A stretch of DNA of 7,652 bases from Deltaproteobacteria bacterium. Its GTDB lineage: Bacteria; Desulfobacterota; Syntrophobacteria; B119-G9. Of the stretch, positions 1 through 6,756 are shown piece after piece. Below the pieces are notes generated by a model. It was not told where the DNA came from, ran no database searches, and saw only the letters and a program-made list of their open reading frames with translations. The stretch is from positions 1 to 7,652 of the forward strand of contig QMLL01000067.1 in assembly GCA_003646715.1 (NCBI GenBank), read 5' to 3'. Position 1 is the stretch's first letter; every line of letters begins with the position of its first letter. A program made the position numbers and the translations under genes.

Positions 1-148
1 TCCTTATTATTTTCCCTGCTTCCGTACCTCCCGGCTCCATGGTCACGCACGTTTCTATTTTCTTCTCTTTAAGCGCGTGGTCAAGAAGCTTCACCTGAGT
101 ACTTTTGCCACAGCCATCTATACCTTCGAACGTAATGAATATACCCAT
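1..148 (-). CDS. tmk: Thymidylate kinase (dTMP kinase), N-terminal part, cut by window edge
   Basis: Phosphorylates dTMP to dTDP with ATP in the cytoplasm, a step needed for dTTP synthesis. Only the first 49 codons are inside the window. They begin MGIFITFEGIDGCGKSTQ, which contains the P-loop GxxxxGKST (G9 to T17), and continue to the EPGGT motif (residues 38-42). In the dTMP kinase family this motif follows the P-loop at this distance and helps hold the substrate. The ATG at 146-148 gives exactly the family's usual N-terminus. No strong Shine-Dalgarno is visible in the 20 bases between it and the preceding exonuclease gene, so it is probably translated from the same transcript. The identification rests on two motifs and their spacing. 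Another P-loop kinase is unlikely because EPGGT is highly specific. Confidence 0.93.
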   Translation of the reverse strand, partial: MGIFITFEGIDGCGKSTQVKLLDHALKEKKIETCVTMEPGGTEAGKIIR

Positions 149-168
149 GGTTTACGCAGGAAAGTGCC

Positions 169-1203
169 CTAAAAGAAAGAAAAAATCGAGAGTTGCTCAT
201 GGTCAGAGCTATTATTGTCTTTTTCACTGTTATTCTTGTTTTCCTCACGTGTCTCCGGCCACCCTTTGAAGATGAATCTTTCCAGGGCACGACTGTAACC
301 GGTCCACGGTGAAGGAGAATCTTTCTCAGCTTCTATCATCTTGTTTACACTATCTATTTTTGCATCCAGATCATCAATAAAATATAGGACAAAAGCTTCA
401 CGAGTTTTCGGACGCTTAGCCGAACCGAACTCCAGGTAACCGTGATGGCTGATTATCATATGTTTTAATAAAATCGCCGTCTCTTCAGGAAAATCTGCCA
501 CTTTAGCAATTTTTTCTTCAAGTATTTTCACACCCAGAACTACATGCCCCAGCAGCCTTCCTACTTCGCTGTATTCTATAGCCAGATCATACGTAAATTC
601 TTCCACCTTTCCGATGTCGTGAAAGATTCCCGCGGTAATCAAGAGATCACGGTCCAGTTCCGGGTAATGATCGGCAACCTTCAACAGTAGCTCACACACC
701 GACAAAGTGTGTTCAAGCAAACCTCCCAGGTAAGCGTGATGAAGCGTTTTAGCAGCCGGCGCGTTCTTAAATTTTTCAACCAGTTCTCTGTCTTCAAAAA
801 ACAGATGCAGTAGTTCAAGAAGGCATCGATTCTTGACGTAACGCGCGATTTCTTTCAACCGACGCCATAGTTTCTCTATATCTTTCGGGCATCGTGGCAG
901 AAAATCTTCTGGATTAATTTCGTCTCTATCAAGCTTTTCCAGGGACAAAATATTTAGCTGCAAACTACCCTGGTATTGTTCGCACCTTGCCTTAACCCTC
1001 AAGACATCCTTCTCGTCAAATAGCTTATTCTTATTTAAGGCATCTTCCCAGATTCTTCCGATTATTCCTCCACTGCTGTCTACCAGCCTGAGCGTCAGGT
1101 ATGGTCTACCAGCCTTTGTATGTCCCAGGGTTTTCGAACTTACCAGCAGCAATGTTTCGTATTCTTTATCCGGTTCGAACTCAGTTATCAGTACTTTCCC
1201 CAT
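169..1203 (-). CDS. yhaM: OB-fold/HD-domain 3'-5' exonuclease, YhaM family
   Basis: Predicted cytoplasmic metal-dependent 3'-5' exoribonuclease of the YhaM/Cbf1 type. The first ~90 residues form an OB-fold nucleic-acid-binding domain (GRPYLTLRLVD, then GIIGRIWED). The HD phosphohydrolase domain follows, numbered from the ATG at 1203: H165, the HD pair H195-D196 in HDIGK, then H220 (LLGHV), H248, H253-H254 (SHHG) and D278 (DDLDAK), all in the order expected of the family. Family YhaM proteins are about 310-320 residues; this one has 344 because of a polar, Asn/Glu/Ser-rich tail of ~25 residues ending in QLSIFSFF. The reading frame stays open to a GTG at 1249-1251 and an ATG at 1243-1245. I prefer the ATG at 1203 because it aligns with the family start and has an AGGG eight bases upstream. 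The gene lies between the hydrolase gene and tmk on the same strand. Confidence 0.88.
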   Translation of the reverse strand: MGKVLITEFEPDKEYETLLLVSSKTLGHTKAGRPYLTLRLVDSSGGIIGRIWEDALNKNKLFDEKDVLRVKARCEQYQGSLQLNILSLEKLDRDEINPEDFLPRCPKDIEKLWRRLKEIARYVKNRCLLELLHLFFEDRELVEKFKNAPAAKTLHHAYLGGLLEHTLSVCELLLKVADHYPELDRDLLITAGIFHDIGKVEEFTYDLAIEYSEVGRLLGHVVLGVKILEEKIAKVADFPEETAILLKHMIISHHGYLEFGSAKRPKTREAFVLYFIDDLDAKIDSVNKMIEAEKDSPSPWTGYSRALERFIFKGWPETREENKNNSEKDNNSSDHEQLSIFSFF

Positions 1204-1317
1204 CAACAAATCCCTGTCTTTGCTGGCTATCTGGGGCGGGAACATTCCCACCCCGTAAAATCGAATGCGTTGCGTCCTAAAATCAAATCAAAAAAGTACT
1301 TTTTCAGCAACCATTAC

Positions 1318-2022
1318 CTAATCCAGTGTTGCCTCCTGACCCGGCTCAAGAATAATCACTTCCACTTCCGGGTTATTGTTTGTAACCAGTTCTTTGAACC
1401 TATCCGCATTCGGTTCCAGAATCGGAAAACTGCCAAAATGCATTGGAATAACTTTTTTAGGATTCATCAAATCCACTGCTTTTGCAGCCTGACTTGAATC
1501 CATGGTAAACACACCACCTATTGGTAACAGCGCACAATCCAGAGGGTACAATTCGGCCAGCAGTGCCATACTCTGGAAAATACCGGTATCTCCTGCGTGA
1601 TAAATATTTTTCCCGTCCTCCAGTCCAACAATGTATCCCGCAGGATTAGCCGTTGCAGAAGAATGAAAGGCCTGTGTCATGGTTACTTTGATACCGTCGA
1701 CTTCCACTGTTCCGCCTATGTTCATTCCTATTCCTTCAAAAATTATCTGTTTTTCAGGAAGACCATTTTCTTTTAACGACCCTGCTGTTTCGACAGGTGC
1801 AATTACTGTTGCTCCAGTCTTTTTTGCAAGTTCAATCGTCTGTCCCACGTGATCAAAATGGTCATGAGTGACAAGAATCAAATCTCCCTTTAGAACATCA
1901 TCCAGCTTTGCAGGACATGAAGGATTTCCCTCAAACCAGGGATCAATGAAGATGACTTTTTCTTTGGGTGTGGTTATCTGAAAAAAAGCATGTCCCAACC
2001 ATTTAATTATCGTACCTCCCAT
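1318..2022 (-). CDS. Metal-dependent hydrolase, metallo-beta-lactamase fold (UPF0173/UlaG-like)
   Basis: A 234-residue cytoplasmic metallo-beta-lactamase-fold hydrolase, full length for the UPF0173 family; its natural substrate is not known from sequence. Numbered from the ATG at 2022, it carries the metal site THDHFDH (H53, H55, D57, H58), then H120 (AFHSS), D145 in HAGDTG and H195 in PMHFGSF. These are the complete set of binuclear zinc or manganese ligands, so it should be active. The N-terminal WLGHAFFQI and IDPWFEGNP segments are typical of UPF0173 and UlaG-like proteins. UlaG is an L-ascorbate-6-phosphate lactonase, but no ascorbate-utilisation genes lie nearby, so I do not assign that activity. 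The frame is open to an ATG at 2040, but the Shine-Dalgarno CCTCCT complement lies inside that extension and fits the ATG at 2022. A strong promoter lies upstream. Confidence 0.92.
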   Translation of the reverse strand: MGGTIIKWLGHAFFQITTPKEKVIFIDPWFEGNPSCPAKLDDVLKGDLILVTHDHFDHVGQTIELAKKTGATVIAPVETAGSLKENGLPEKQIIFEGIGMNIGGTVEVDGIKVTMTQAFHSSATANPAGYIVGLEDGKNIYHAGDTGIFQSMALLAELYPLDCALLPIGGVFTMDSSQAAKAVDLMNPKKVIPMHFGSFPILEPNADRFKELVTNNNPEVEVIILEPGQEATLD

Positions 2023-2029
2023 AACACAA

Positions 2030-2035
2030 CCTCCT
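2030..2035 (-). promoter_or_regulatory. Shine-Dalgarno fixing the start of the MBL-fold hydrolase
   Basis: On the minus strand this reads AGGAGG, seven bases before the ATG at 2020-2022. It decides against the in-frame ATG at 2038-2040, because the ribosome site would then lie inside the coding region. Confidence 0.85.
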
Positions 2036-2066
2036 AGCATGCGTAGTTTAGTTTACATTCCCTAGG

Positions 2067-2094
2067 ATTTTACCTTAATTCTCATTGTTGTCAA
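2067..2094 (-). promoter_or_regulatory. Sigma70-type promoter for the minus-strand hydrolase-exonuclease-tmk genes
   Basis: On the minus strand a perfect -35 TTGACA (2089-2094) is followed after 16 bases by TAAAAT (2067-2072), one mismatch from the -10 consensus. Transcription would begin near 2060, about 40 bases before the hydrolase ATG. I see no second strong promoter before the exonuclease gene, so this may serve all three minus-strand genes. The call is by consensus match only. Confidence 0.68.
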
Positions 2095-2135
2095 ACTGAA
2101 ATAGGGAACCCCTTCAACATAACTACAGATATTCG

Positions 2136-2164
2136 TTGCCAAAATTGGACAAATAGCCTAGAAT
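2136..2164 (+). promoter_or_regulatory. Sigma70-type promoter for the DUF4126-GTPase operon
   Basis: A -35 of TTGCCA (2136-2141) and a -10 of TAGAAT (2159-2164), each five of six to consensus, are separated by the ideal 17 bases. Transcription would begin near 2171, leaving a leader of about 50 bases before the ATG at 2221. The imperfect palindrome CCAA-AA-TTGG (2139-2148) overlaps the -35 and the spacer and could be an operator, but that is speculative. Confidence 0.6.
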
Positions 2165-2220
2165 TTGACTAATATACCAGGATCCAAGAAAAGTCTAAAT
2201 TTAATTCGAAAGGGAAAATT

Positions 2221-3174
2221 ATGGAGATAATCGCTAAATTAGGGTCTTTGCTTGGACTTTCTTTCGTATCAGGTATAAACCTCTATGCCACGGTTGGAGT
2301 GGTCGGTCTGGTGACAAAATTTAATCTCATTCAAGGACTCCCGCCCGAATTTCAGGCTCTGAACAATAACCTGATCATTACCGTAGCTATAATCCTTTAT
2401 GCCTGTGAATTTCTAGCAGATAAGATACCCGGATTTGACACGGCATGGGATGCAATTCACACCGTGATTCGCCCATTTGGAGGAGCATTACTGGCGCTGA
2501 TGACCGTGGGTAAAGCATCACCTGGCGCAGAAGTGCTGGCTTTTATGATTGGCGCCACCATGGCCACAGGTTCTCATCTCGCAAAGTCGGGCTTCAGGGT
2601 TCTTATCAATACAAGCCCCGAACCCTTCAGTAATATGGTTGTTAGCGTGGCCGAAGACATGGGTGTAGTGGGGCTTGCATATCTCAGCATGGCACACCCG
2701 GTACTCGCACTCATAATAACCGTAATTCTTACCATCATCATTATAATAGTCTTGCCGTTTTTGTGGAGAGCTATCCTGATGCTACTTTCCGGTCTCTGGC
2801 ACCGCTTGAAAAGCGTCTCAGGATCTTCCGCTGAACAGGGGGCAAAATCAATTGCAATAAAAATTGCTTCTCAAATTGGAGACGCAGGAATATCTCTTGA
2901 TAATTCCGTAGTTGTGCCAGCGTGGGTTATAAAAATGAGAGGATTTAAGAGATGGCAGAAAGGTTATCTGGTTTGTGACGACAAAAATCTTTATTTCATG
3001 CCTTCTCGAATGTTCAAGAAAACACCTGTCTCAATCCCAAGACCCAATAGAGAAAGGATATTATTTGGTAAAGGGTTTCTCTTTCACAAAGTGTTTATTA
3101 ATTCAGAGCGAGAATCGTGGAACCTCATTGTTCCTCGCAACTATGCCAAGCTTCTTGAAGAATATCTGGTATGA
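2221..3174 (+). CDS. DUF4126 integral membrane protein with extra soluble C-terminal domain
   Basis: A 317-residue inner-membrane protein; no biochemical function is established for DUF4126. Residues 1-190 form the DUF4126 region: hydrophobic segments near 8-32, 51-66, 86-115 and 148-190, with family-like stretches such as SGINLYATV (17-25), the charged loop EFLADKIPGFDTAWDAIH (63-80), and GATMATGSHLAKSG (111-124). After a very hydrophobic helix (about 160-190, with an Ile run) and a basic Ser/Gly linker, residues 210-317 form a soluble, basic, beta-rich segment (VVVPAWVIKMRGF, GYLVCDDKNLYFMPSR, SWNLIVPRNYAKLLEEYL) whose look resembles a PH/GRAM-like module; that is inference. This tail makes it longer than a bare DUF4126 protein of roughly 190-200 residues. 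AAGGG lies six bases upstream of the ATG. It is the first gene of the operon, and its stop overlaps the next start as ATGA. Confidence 0.8.
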   Translation: MEIIAKLGSLLGLSFVSGINLYATVGVVGLVTKFNLIQGLPPEFQALNNNLIITVAIILYACEFLADKIPGFDTAWDAIHTVIRPFGGALLALMTVGKASPGAEVLAFMIGATMATGSHLAKSGFRVLINTSPEPFSNMVVSVAEDMGVVGLAYLSMAHPVLALIITVILTIIIIIVLPFLWRAILMLLSGLWHRLKSVSGSSAEQGAKSIAIKIASQIGDAGISLDNSVVVPAWVIKMRGFKRWQKGYLVCDDKNLYFMPSRMFKKTPVSIPRPNRERILFGKGFLFHKVFINSERESWNLIVPRNYAKLLEEYLV

Positions 3175-4925
3175 AATCCACCGGTTTAGAAAACGCAGTT
3201 ACTCAACTCCTCAACCTTGCAGAAAACGCCCTGCAGGGGAGAGAAACACCTAACAGGTTCTGTGGTCTAAAAACCCCAAGAACCCACTTCGAGGAAGTTC
3301 TCCAAAAACTTAGCAAGAATAACGAAATTTACACAATTAAGTCAAAACACCCCGAGCTTCCCATCATACTATCTCTGGAAGGCGGAACCGGCACCGGAAA
3401 ATCCACGATCTTTAACGTTCTCGCAGGTCGCGAAGTTAGCGTCTCTGGTTCCGAAAGACCCAAAACCTTTGGACCGATTTTCTTCTGCCACAAAAAACAT
3501 AAAGACATTATATCGATGCCAAATTTCCTGTCAGCTTATGAAAAAGAATTCATTGAATCTATCGAAAAAATTCCAGCAATCTGTGGGGATCCTCTAAAAA
3601 TAAAAGTGATCCTCCACGGCGACAAAAACCTTGAAAACATCTTTCTGGTGGACACACCGGACATCGATAGCGTGGAAACACTGAACAGAGAAATGGCAGA
3701 AGATGTCTATGACATATCAGACATTATCCTCTTCATAACAAGCCAGGAAAAGTACGGCGATAGGCTACCATTCCAGATATTTCAACAGGCTTTAGCCGAC
3801 GAAAAGTATTTTCTGATAATCATGAATAAGGTCGATTCAACTGATGCGTTCACTGAACTAAAACAAAGGATACTTTCTGAAACCAAGTCCCATCTGGAAG
3901 AAACATCTTTTTTTTCCCTTCCCTGGACGATATCGGAATCACCGTTCGAAGAGCTGCTACACCATCACGAGTTACAAAGATTGAAAACAATACTCTATGA
4001 TCAGAGCAAAGAACTTCCTGGAGAAATAAGAAAGAAAGAGCTCTCCAGTTTAAAAAAACGACTGATCAGGTATTCAGAGCAGCTTGTAAGTATCCTTGAA
4101 AAAGAGCGGTTAGCTATAGATGAGTTGCTTGATAATTTTCAAGCCATCTATGACGAAACCGAAAAGCAGCTTCTGAAGAAATCGGTTGGACATCTGGATG
4201 AAACCACCAAGCAGCACATTCAGAATGAGATCAGACAAATTTTTCAGCGATACGACCTGCTGAGAAAACCAAGATCCTTCATCTCAAAGATCATAAAGTT
4301 CCCGTTATCCCTATTTGGATTGATTCCGAAATCAGACGAAGAAAAACGAAAAAGGGACCTTGCCAAACTGCATCGTAAAATAGACCTGGGTCCTCTCCAT
4401 CTAGCCATAAATGACCTCAACAGGAAAATTCACAATGAAATCAGAATTACTGGTATTGAATATTTGCAAGACATATTTCTTTCACGAAACCTTTCAATGA
4501 CGGTCGAAGAAATAGACAAGTTGTTTTTTGAAAAGCAGAAACAACTGGAGAACTGGTTACAGGAACAATTTTCAAAACTAACGAAAGGAATACCAAAGCA
4601 CAAAGAATGGGGAATATATTCCACCACCATTCTTTGGAGCATCTTTCTTGTTTCAATCGAGACTGTAGTCGGTGGTGGATTGAGCATGTTCGAGGCAATT
4701 CTTGACTCAGTTATAATGCCCTTTCTCAGCAAAGGGGCCGTGGAAATTTTTGCTTACCAGGAGTTAAAGAACATAGCGGAAGAGCTCGATAAACGTTACA
4801 AAAAACAGTTGAAAGAAGTGCTGTATACTCAATACCGGAGATACACAGAAGCATTAGAAGCATGTGCAATTACAAAAAGTGATCTTGATCAGGTGAAAAA
4901 GTTACTCGGCGAAATCAGGTCATGA
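3171..4925 (+). CDS. Large membrane-associated dynamin-like GTPase A
   Basis: A 584-residue P-loop GTPase, probably membrane-active. The GTPase domain covers about residues 64-280: G1 GGTGTGKST (71-79, Lys77), a G2-type Thr99 in the RPKTF stretch, G3 as DTPD (161-164, with Asp in place of the usual DxxG glycine), and G4 NKVD (219-222). A canonical G5 SA(K) motif is not obvious. After it come charged helices likely to form coiled coils (about 283-360), a basic hydrophobic patch (366-387), more helix, then a hydrophobic hairpin-like segment with a GGG turn (479-525) and a terminal helix (526-584). This order matches mitofusin or bacterial dynamin-like proteins, but LeoA-type or other large GTPases remain possible. 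Its ATG overlaps the DUF4126 stop by four bases and lacks a clear Shine-Dalgarno, which suggests translational coupling. Nucleotide-binding GTPase is secure; dynamin-like is inferred. Confidence 0.8.
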   Translation: MKSTGLENAVTQLLNLAENALQGRETPNRFCGLKTPRTHFEEVLQKLSKNNEIYTIKSKHPELPIILSLEGGTGTGKSTIFNVLAGREVSVSGSERPKTFGPIFFCHKKHKDIISMPNFLSAYEKEFIESIEKIPAICGDPLKIKVILHGDKNLENIFLVDTPDIDSVETLNREMAEDVYDISDIILFITSQEKYGDRLPFQIFQQALADEKYFLIIMNKVDSTDAFTELKQRILSETKSHLEETSFFSLPWTISESPFEELLHHHELQRLKTILYDQSKELPGEIRKKELSSLKKRLIRYSEQLVSILEKERLAIDELLDNFQAIYDETEKQLLKKSVGHLDETTKQHIQNEIRQIFQRYDLLRKPRSFISKIIKFPLSLFGLIPKSDEEKRKRDLAKLHRKIDLGPLHLAINDLNRKIHNEIRITGIEYLQDIFLSRNLSMTVEEIDKLFFEKQKQLENWLQEQFSKLTKGIPKHKEWGIYSTTILWSIFLVSIETVVGGGLSMFEAILDSVIMPFLSKGAVEIFAYQELKNIAEELDKRYKKQLKEVLYTQYRRYTEALEACAITKSDLDQVKKLLGEIRS

Positions 4926-4932
4926 TACTTAT

Positions 4933-6735
4933 TTGACACGATTTATACAGAAACAATTATATCGGTCCGAATGGCATATGGAAATTACTAAAGGCAATAT
5001 TAGATTACAGCTTGAGCAACTGGATCAGCTGGTTCAAAAAAGCAGATTCCTGCTTGCAGAATCTCACAGAGAAGAATTTACAAGAGAACTTAAAAAACTA
5101 ACAGAACAAATCAGGAAAATTGAAGAACCGGTTCTAAACGTAGGCATCCTGGGTGGAACGGGTGTCGGAAAATCCACCATCATAAATGCACTGGCAAATG
5201 ACCAGATTTCTTCTGTCTCTGATAGAAGGCCTCACACCGATCTTGTTATTGTATATCTCCACAAAGAATCCAGTTTGCCACCAGATATTCCAGGAGATTA
5301 CATCAAAGAACCTCATAATGTACATGAAAATGACCTGATTGCTGGCCTTATCATCTATGACTTTCCCGATTTTGATAGCATCGTTAAAGAACATGCGGAG
5401 AAAGTACTGGCACTGCTTGAGTTCCTGGACATAGCAATCTGGGTGGTCAGTCCGGAAAAATACGCTGACCTCGAATTCTACAAAGTCCTGAGCCAGACAT
5501 CCAAACACCAGGATAACTTTATCTTTGTCATGAATAAGATAGATACCATCAAGGCTCCAGGTTCTGATCCTCAACATGAGCTCAAGACTTTACTGGGCGA
5601 CTTTACACTGAAACTCAAGAGAAATGGCATCTTATCACCAAAGATTTACAGTTTTTCTGCAAGAGAAATCAATAACACGAACGCCCCGGAATGGTGGAAA
5701 GAAGATTTTTTCAATTTCAAAAACAGCCTCTTCAGAAAACGAGACATAAAAGAAATCCTGGCAATAAAAGAAGCAAATATAGAAGCAGAAGTAAACCGGA
5801 TTGTTAAAGAATTAAAAGCATTATACGTCAGGTATAATAACTTACCTGTGGAACTGAATGGTATCATGCTTGAATTTCAGAAAGAATTTCAAGATTTGAA
5901 AGATCTAACCGAGATCATAACCGGGCAGTTTATTACTGAGAAAACTATCGATACTTTAAAACAAAGAGTTCATCAGAACGAAGCAGACGTGGCACCCGTC
6001 GCATTTTTTAAACGTTTGTGGAGTAAAACTCTAAGGCGAACTAGTTCTCCAGGAGACAACACTGGATGGGAATCGAGCCTCTCTGAAAACGATAGCCGTT
6101 TCAATCCGGTAAGAAATAAGTTCAAATCCCTTTTGTACCGAATAAATACTATTCTCCTCCGATATGGGATTGATGTTGCCAGGAAACAGATAACAGAACT
6201 AGAAAGATCCATTGACTACGAACTGAATCAATTCGTCAGCAAAAGTAGGGAAACCTTCCTGGAATTTCTGGAAACTGTGCCCGGGGCCGAGAGCAGTTTT
6301 ATAAAATTTATAACCAGGATAAAACAATGGTTTTTTCTCGGGATTCCGGCAATTTTTCTTCTCGTATCATTAATAGGTCCGAAGGCATTAAAAGAATTCC
6401 AGGCCAGTCCTTCTCTGGGCAAAGCATTTTCGCTGTTATTTAATATCTTGCTTTCGCTTTATACCTCTTCCGGGCTTATATCCTTATTGAGTTTCCTCGT
6501 CATAGAAACTATTGTCATAATTTTCCTTGCAAGCAGAAGTATAAAGCGAGATGAACAAAGGTTGACGCAAGAAATAGAAGCCTTTAATAAATATCTGGCA
6601 AACAGGTTAACCAAACACCTAGAGACTTTGAAAACGAAGATAGAAGAAAAAATAGACAACGTCATAAAAGAAGCCAAGAACGCTGACAAGTTGTTGGAAC
6701 AACTTGAATATTTGCACTATGAGCAGAATCTATAA
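4933..6735 (+). CDS. Large membrane-anchored dynamin-like GTPase B (paralogue of A)
   Basis: A 600-residue GTPase with the same layout as its upstream neighbour. A short N-terminal helical region (17-66) precedes the GTPase domain (about 67-270): G1 GGTGVGKST (74-82, Lys80), G2-type Thr102 in RRPHTD, G3 DFPD (143-146, again Asp for Gly), G4 NKID (201-204) and a recognisable G5-like FSARE (241-245). A long helical region follows (about 270-460) with a basic aromatic patch near 354-370. Strongly hydrophobic segments at about 466-482 and 497-534 indicate two or three membrane passes or a paddle, and a charged helix (536-597) closes the protein. Start choice is uncertain: TTG at 4933 lies seven bases after the previous stop with AGGT 12 bases upstream, while ATG at 4978 has no good Shine-Dalgarno. 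Either leaves the GTPase domain whole. The shared RP-x-T, DxPD and NK(V/I)D motifs indicate duplication and divergence from gene A. Confidence 0.82.
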   Translation: MTRFIQKQLYRSEWHMEITKGNIRLQLEQLDQLVQKSRFLLAESHREEFTRELKKLTEQIRKIEEPVLNVGILGGTGVGKSTIINALANDQISSVSDRRPHTDLVIVYLHKESSLPPDIPGDYIKEPHNVHENDLIAGLIIYDFPDFDSIVKEHAEKVLALLEFLDIAIWVVSPEKYADLEFYKVLSQTSKHQDNFIFVMNKIDTIKAPGSDPQHELKTLLGDFTLKLKRNGILSPKIYSFSAREINNTNAPEWWKEDFFNFKNSLFRKRDIKEILAIKEANIEAEVNRIVKELKALYVRYNNLPVELNGIMLEFQKEFQDLKDLTEIITGQFITEKTIDTLKQRVHQNEADVAPVAFFKRLWSKTLRRTSSPGDNTGWESSLSENDSRFNPVRNKFKSLLYRINTILLRYGIDVARKQITELERSIDYELNQFVSKSRETFLEFLETVPGAESSFIKFITRIKQWFFLGIPAIFLLVSLIGPKALKEFQASPSLGKAFSLLFNILLSLYTSSGLISLLSFLVIETIVIIFLASRSIKRDEQRLTQEIEAFNKYLANRLTKHLETLKTKIEEKIDNVIKEAKNADKLLEQLEYLHYEQNL

Positions 6736-6744
6736 GAAGACAAC

Positions 6745-6750
6745 AGGAGG
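6745..6750 (+). promoter_or_regulatory. Shine-Dalgarno supporting a TTG start for the PLDc_N-like gene
   Basis: A perfect AGGAGG lies six bases before the TTG at 6757-6759. It is the strongest ribosome site on the plus strand here and is the main reason to accept a TTG initiation codon for the 77-residue protein. Confidence 0.82.
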
Positions 6751-6756
6751 TATACT

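Larger units (their letters stand above)
2041..2220. other. Divergent intergenic region between the minus- and plus-strand operons
   Basis: About 180 AT-rich bases separate the two divergent gene groups. The region holds the two back-to-back promoters listed separately, with their -35 elements about 41 bases apart and pointing away from each other. I see no riboswitch-like fold, no small open frame with a ribosome site and no long repeat. Confidence 0.7.

Noticed and set aside
1291..1304. Perfect 14-base palindrome AAAAAGTACTTTTT between the hydrolase and exonuclease genes, as a possible terminator
   Set aside because: It has no loop and almost no GC in the stem, so it would not form a stable hairpin. 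The following bases are not a clean U-tract either. More likely A/T-rich chance sequence.
1120..1497. Plus-strand open frame of 125 codons
   Set aside because: It lies antisense across the ends of the exonuclease and hydrolase genes, both of which have clear domain motifs. Its translation is low-complexity and resembles no protein family.
1318..2022. Assignment of the MBL-fold protein as UlaG (ascorbate-6-phosphate lactonase)
   Set aside because: The metal ligands are shared by the whole UPF0173/UlaG group, and no ascorbate transport or utilisation gene is nearby. Only the general hydrolase call is supported.
2165..2199. TTGACT (2165-2170) with TCTAAA (2194-2199) as a second plus-strand promoter
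   Set aside because: The spacer would be 23 bases, too long for a sigma70 promoter. The TTGCCA-17-TAGAAT pair just upstream fits better.
2975..3253. Plus-strand frame of 92 codons spanning the DUF4126/GTPase A junction
   Set aside because: It overlaps both genes in another frame, has no ribosome site and shows no domain-like sequence.
5134..5577. Minus-strand open frame of 147 codons inside GTPase B
   Set aside because: It is antisense to the G1-G4 region of the GTPase. The plus-strand frame has all the GTPase motifs, so this is a shadow frame.
3171..6735. Frameshifted single double-headed GTPase (as in fused DynA) split into two genes
   Set aside because: Each half is a complete protein with its own GTPase domain, helical region, membrane segment and terminal helix. 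The first ends at a normal stop followed by a new start, so two genes are the simpler reading.
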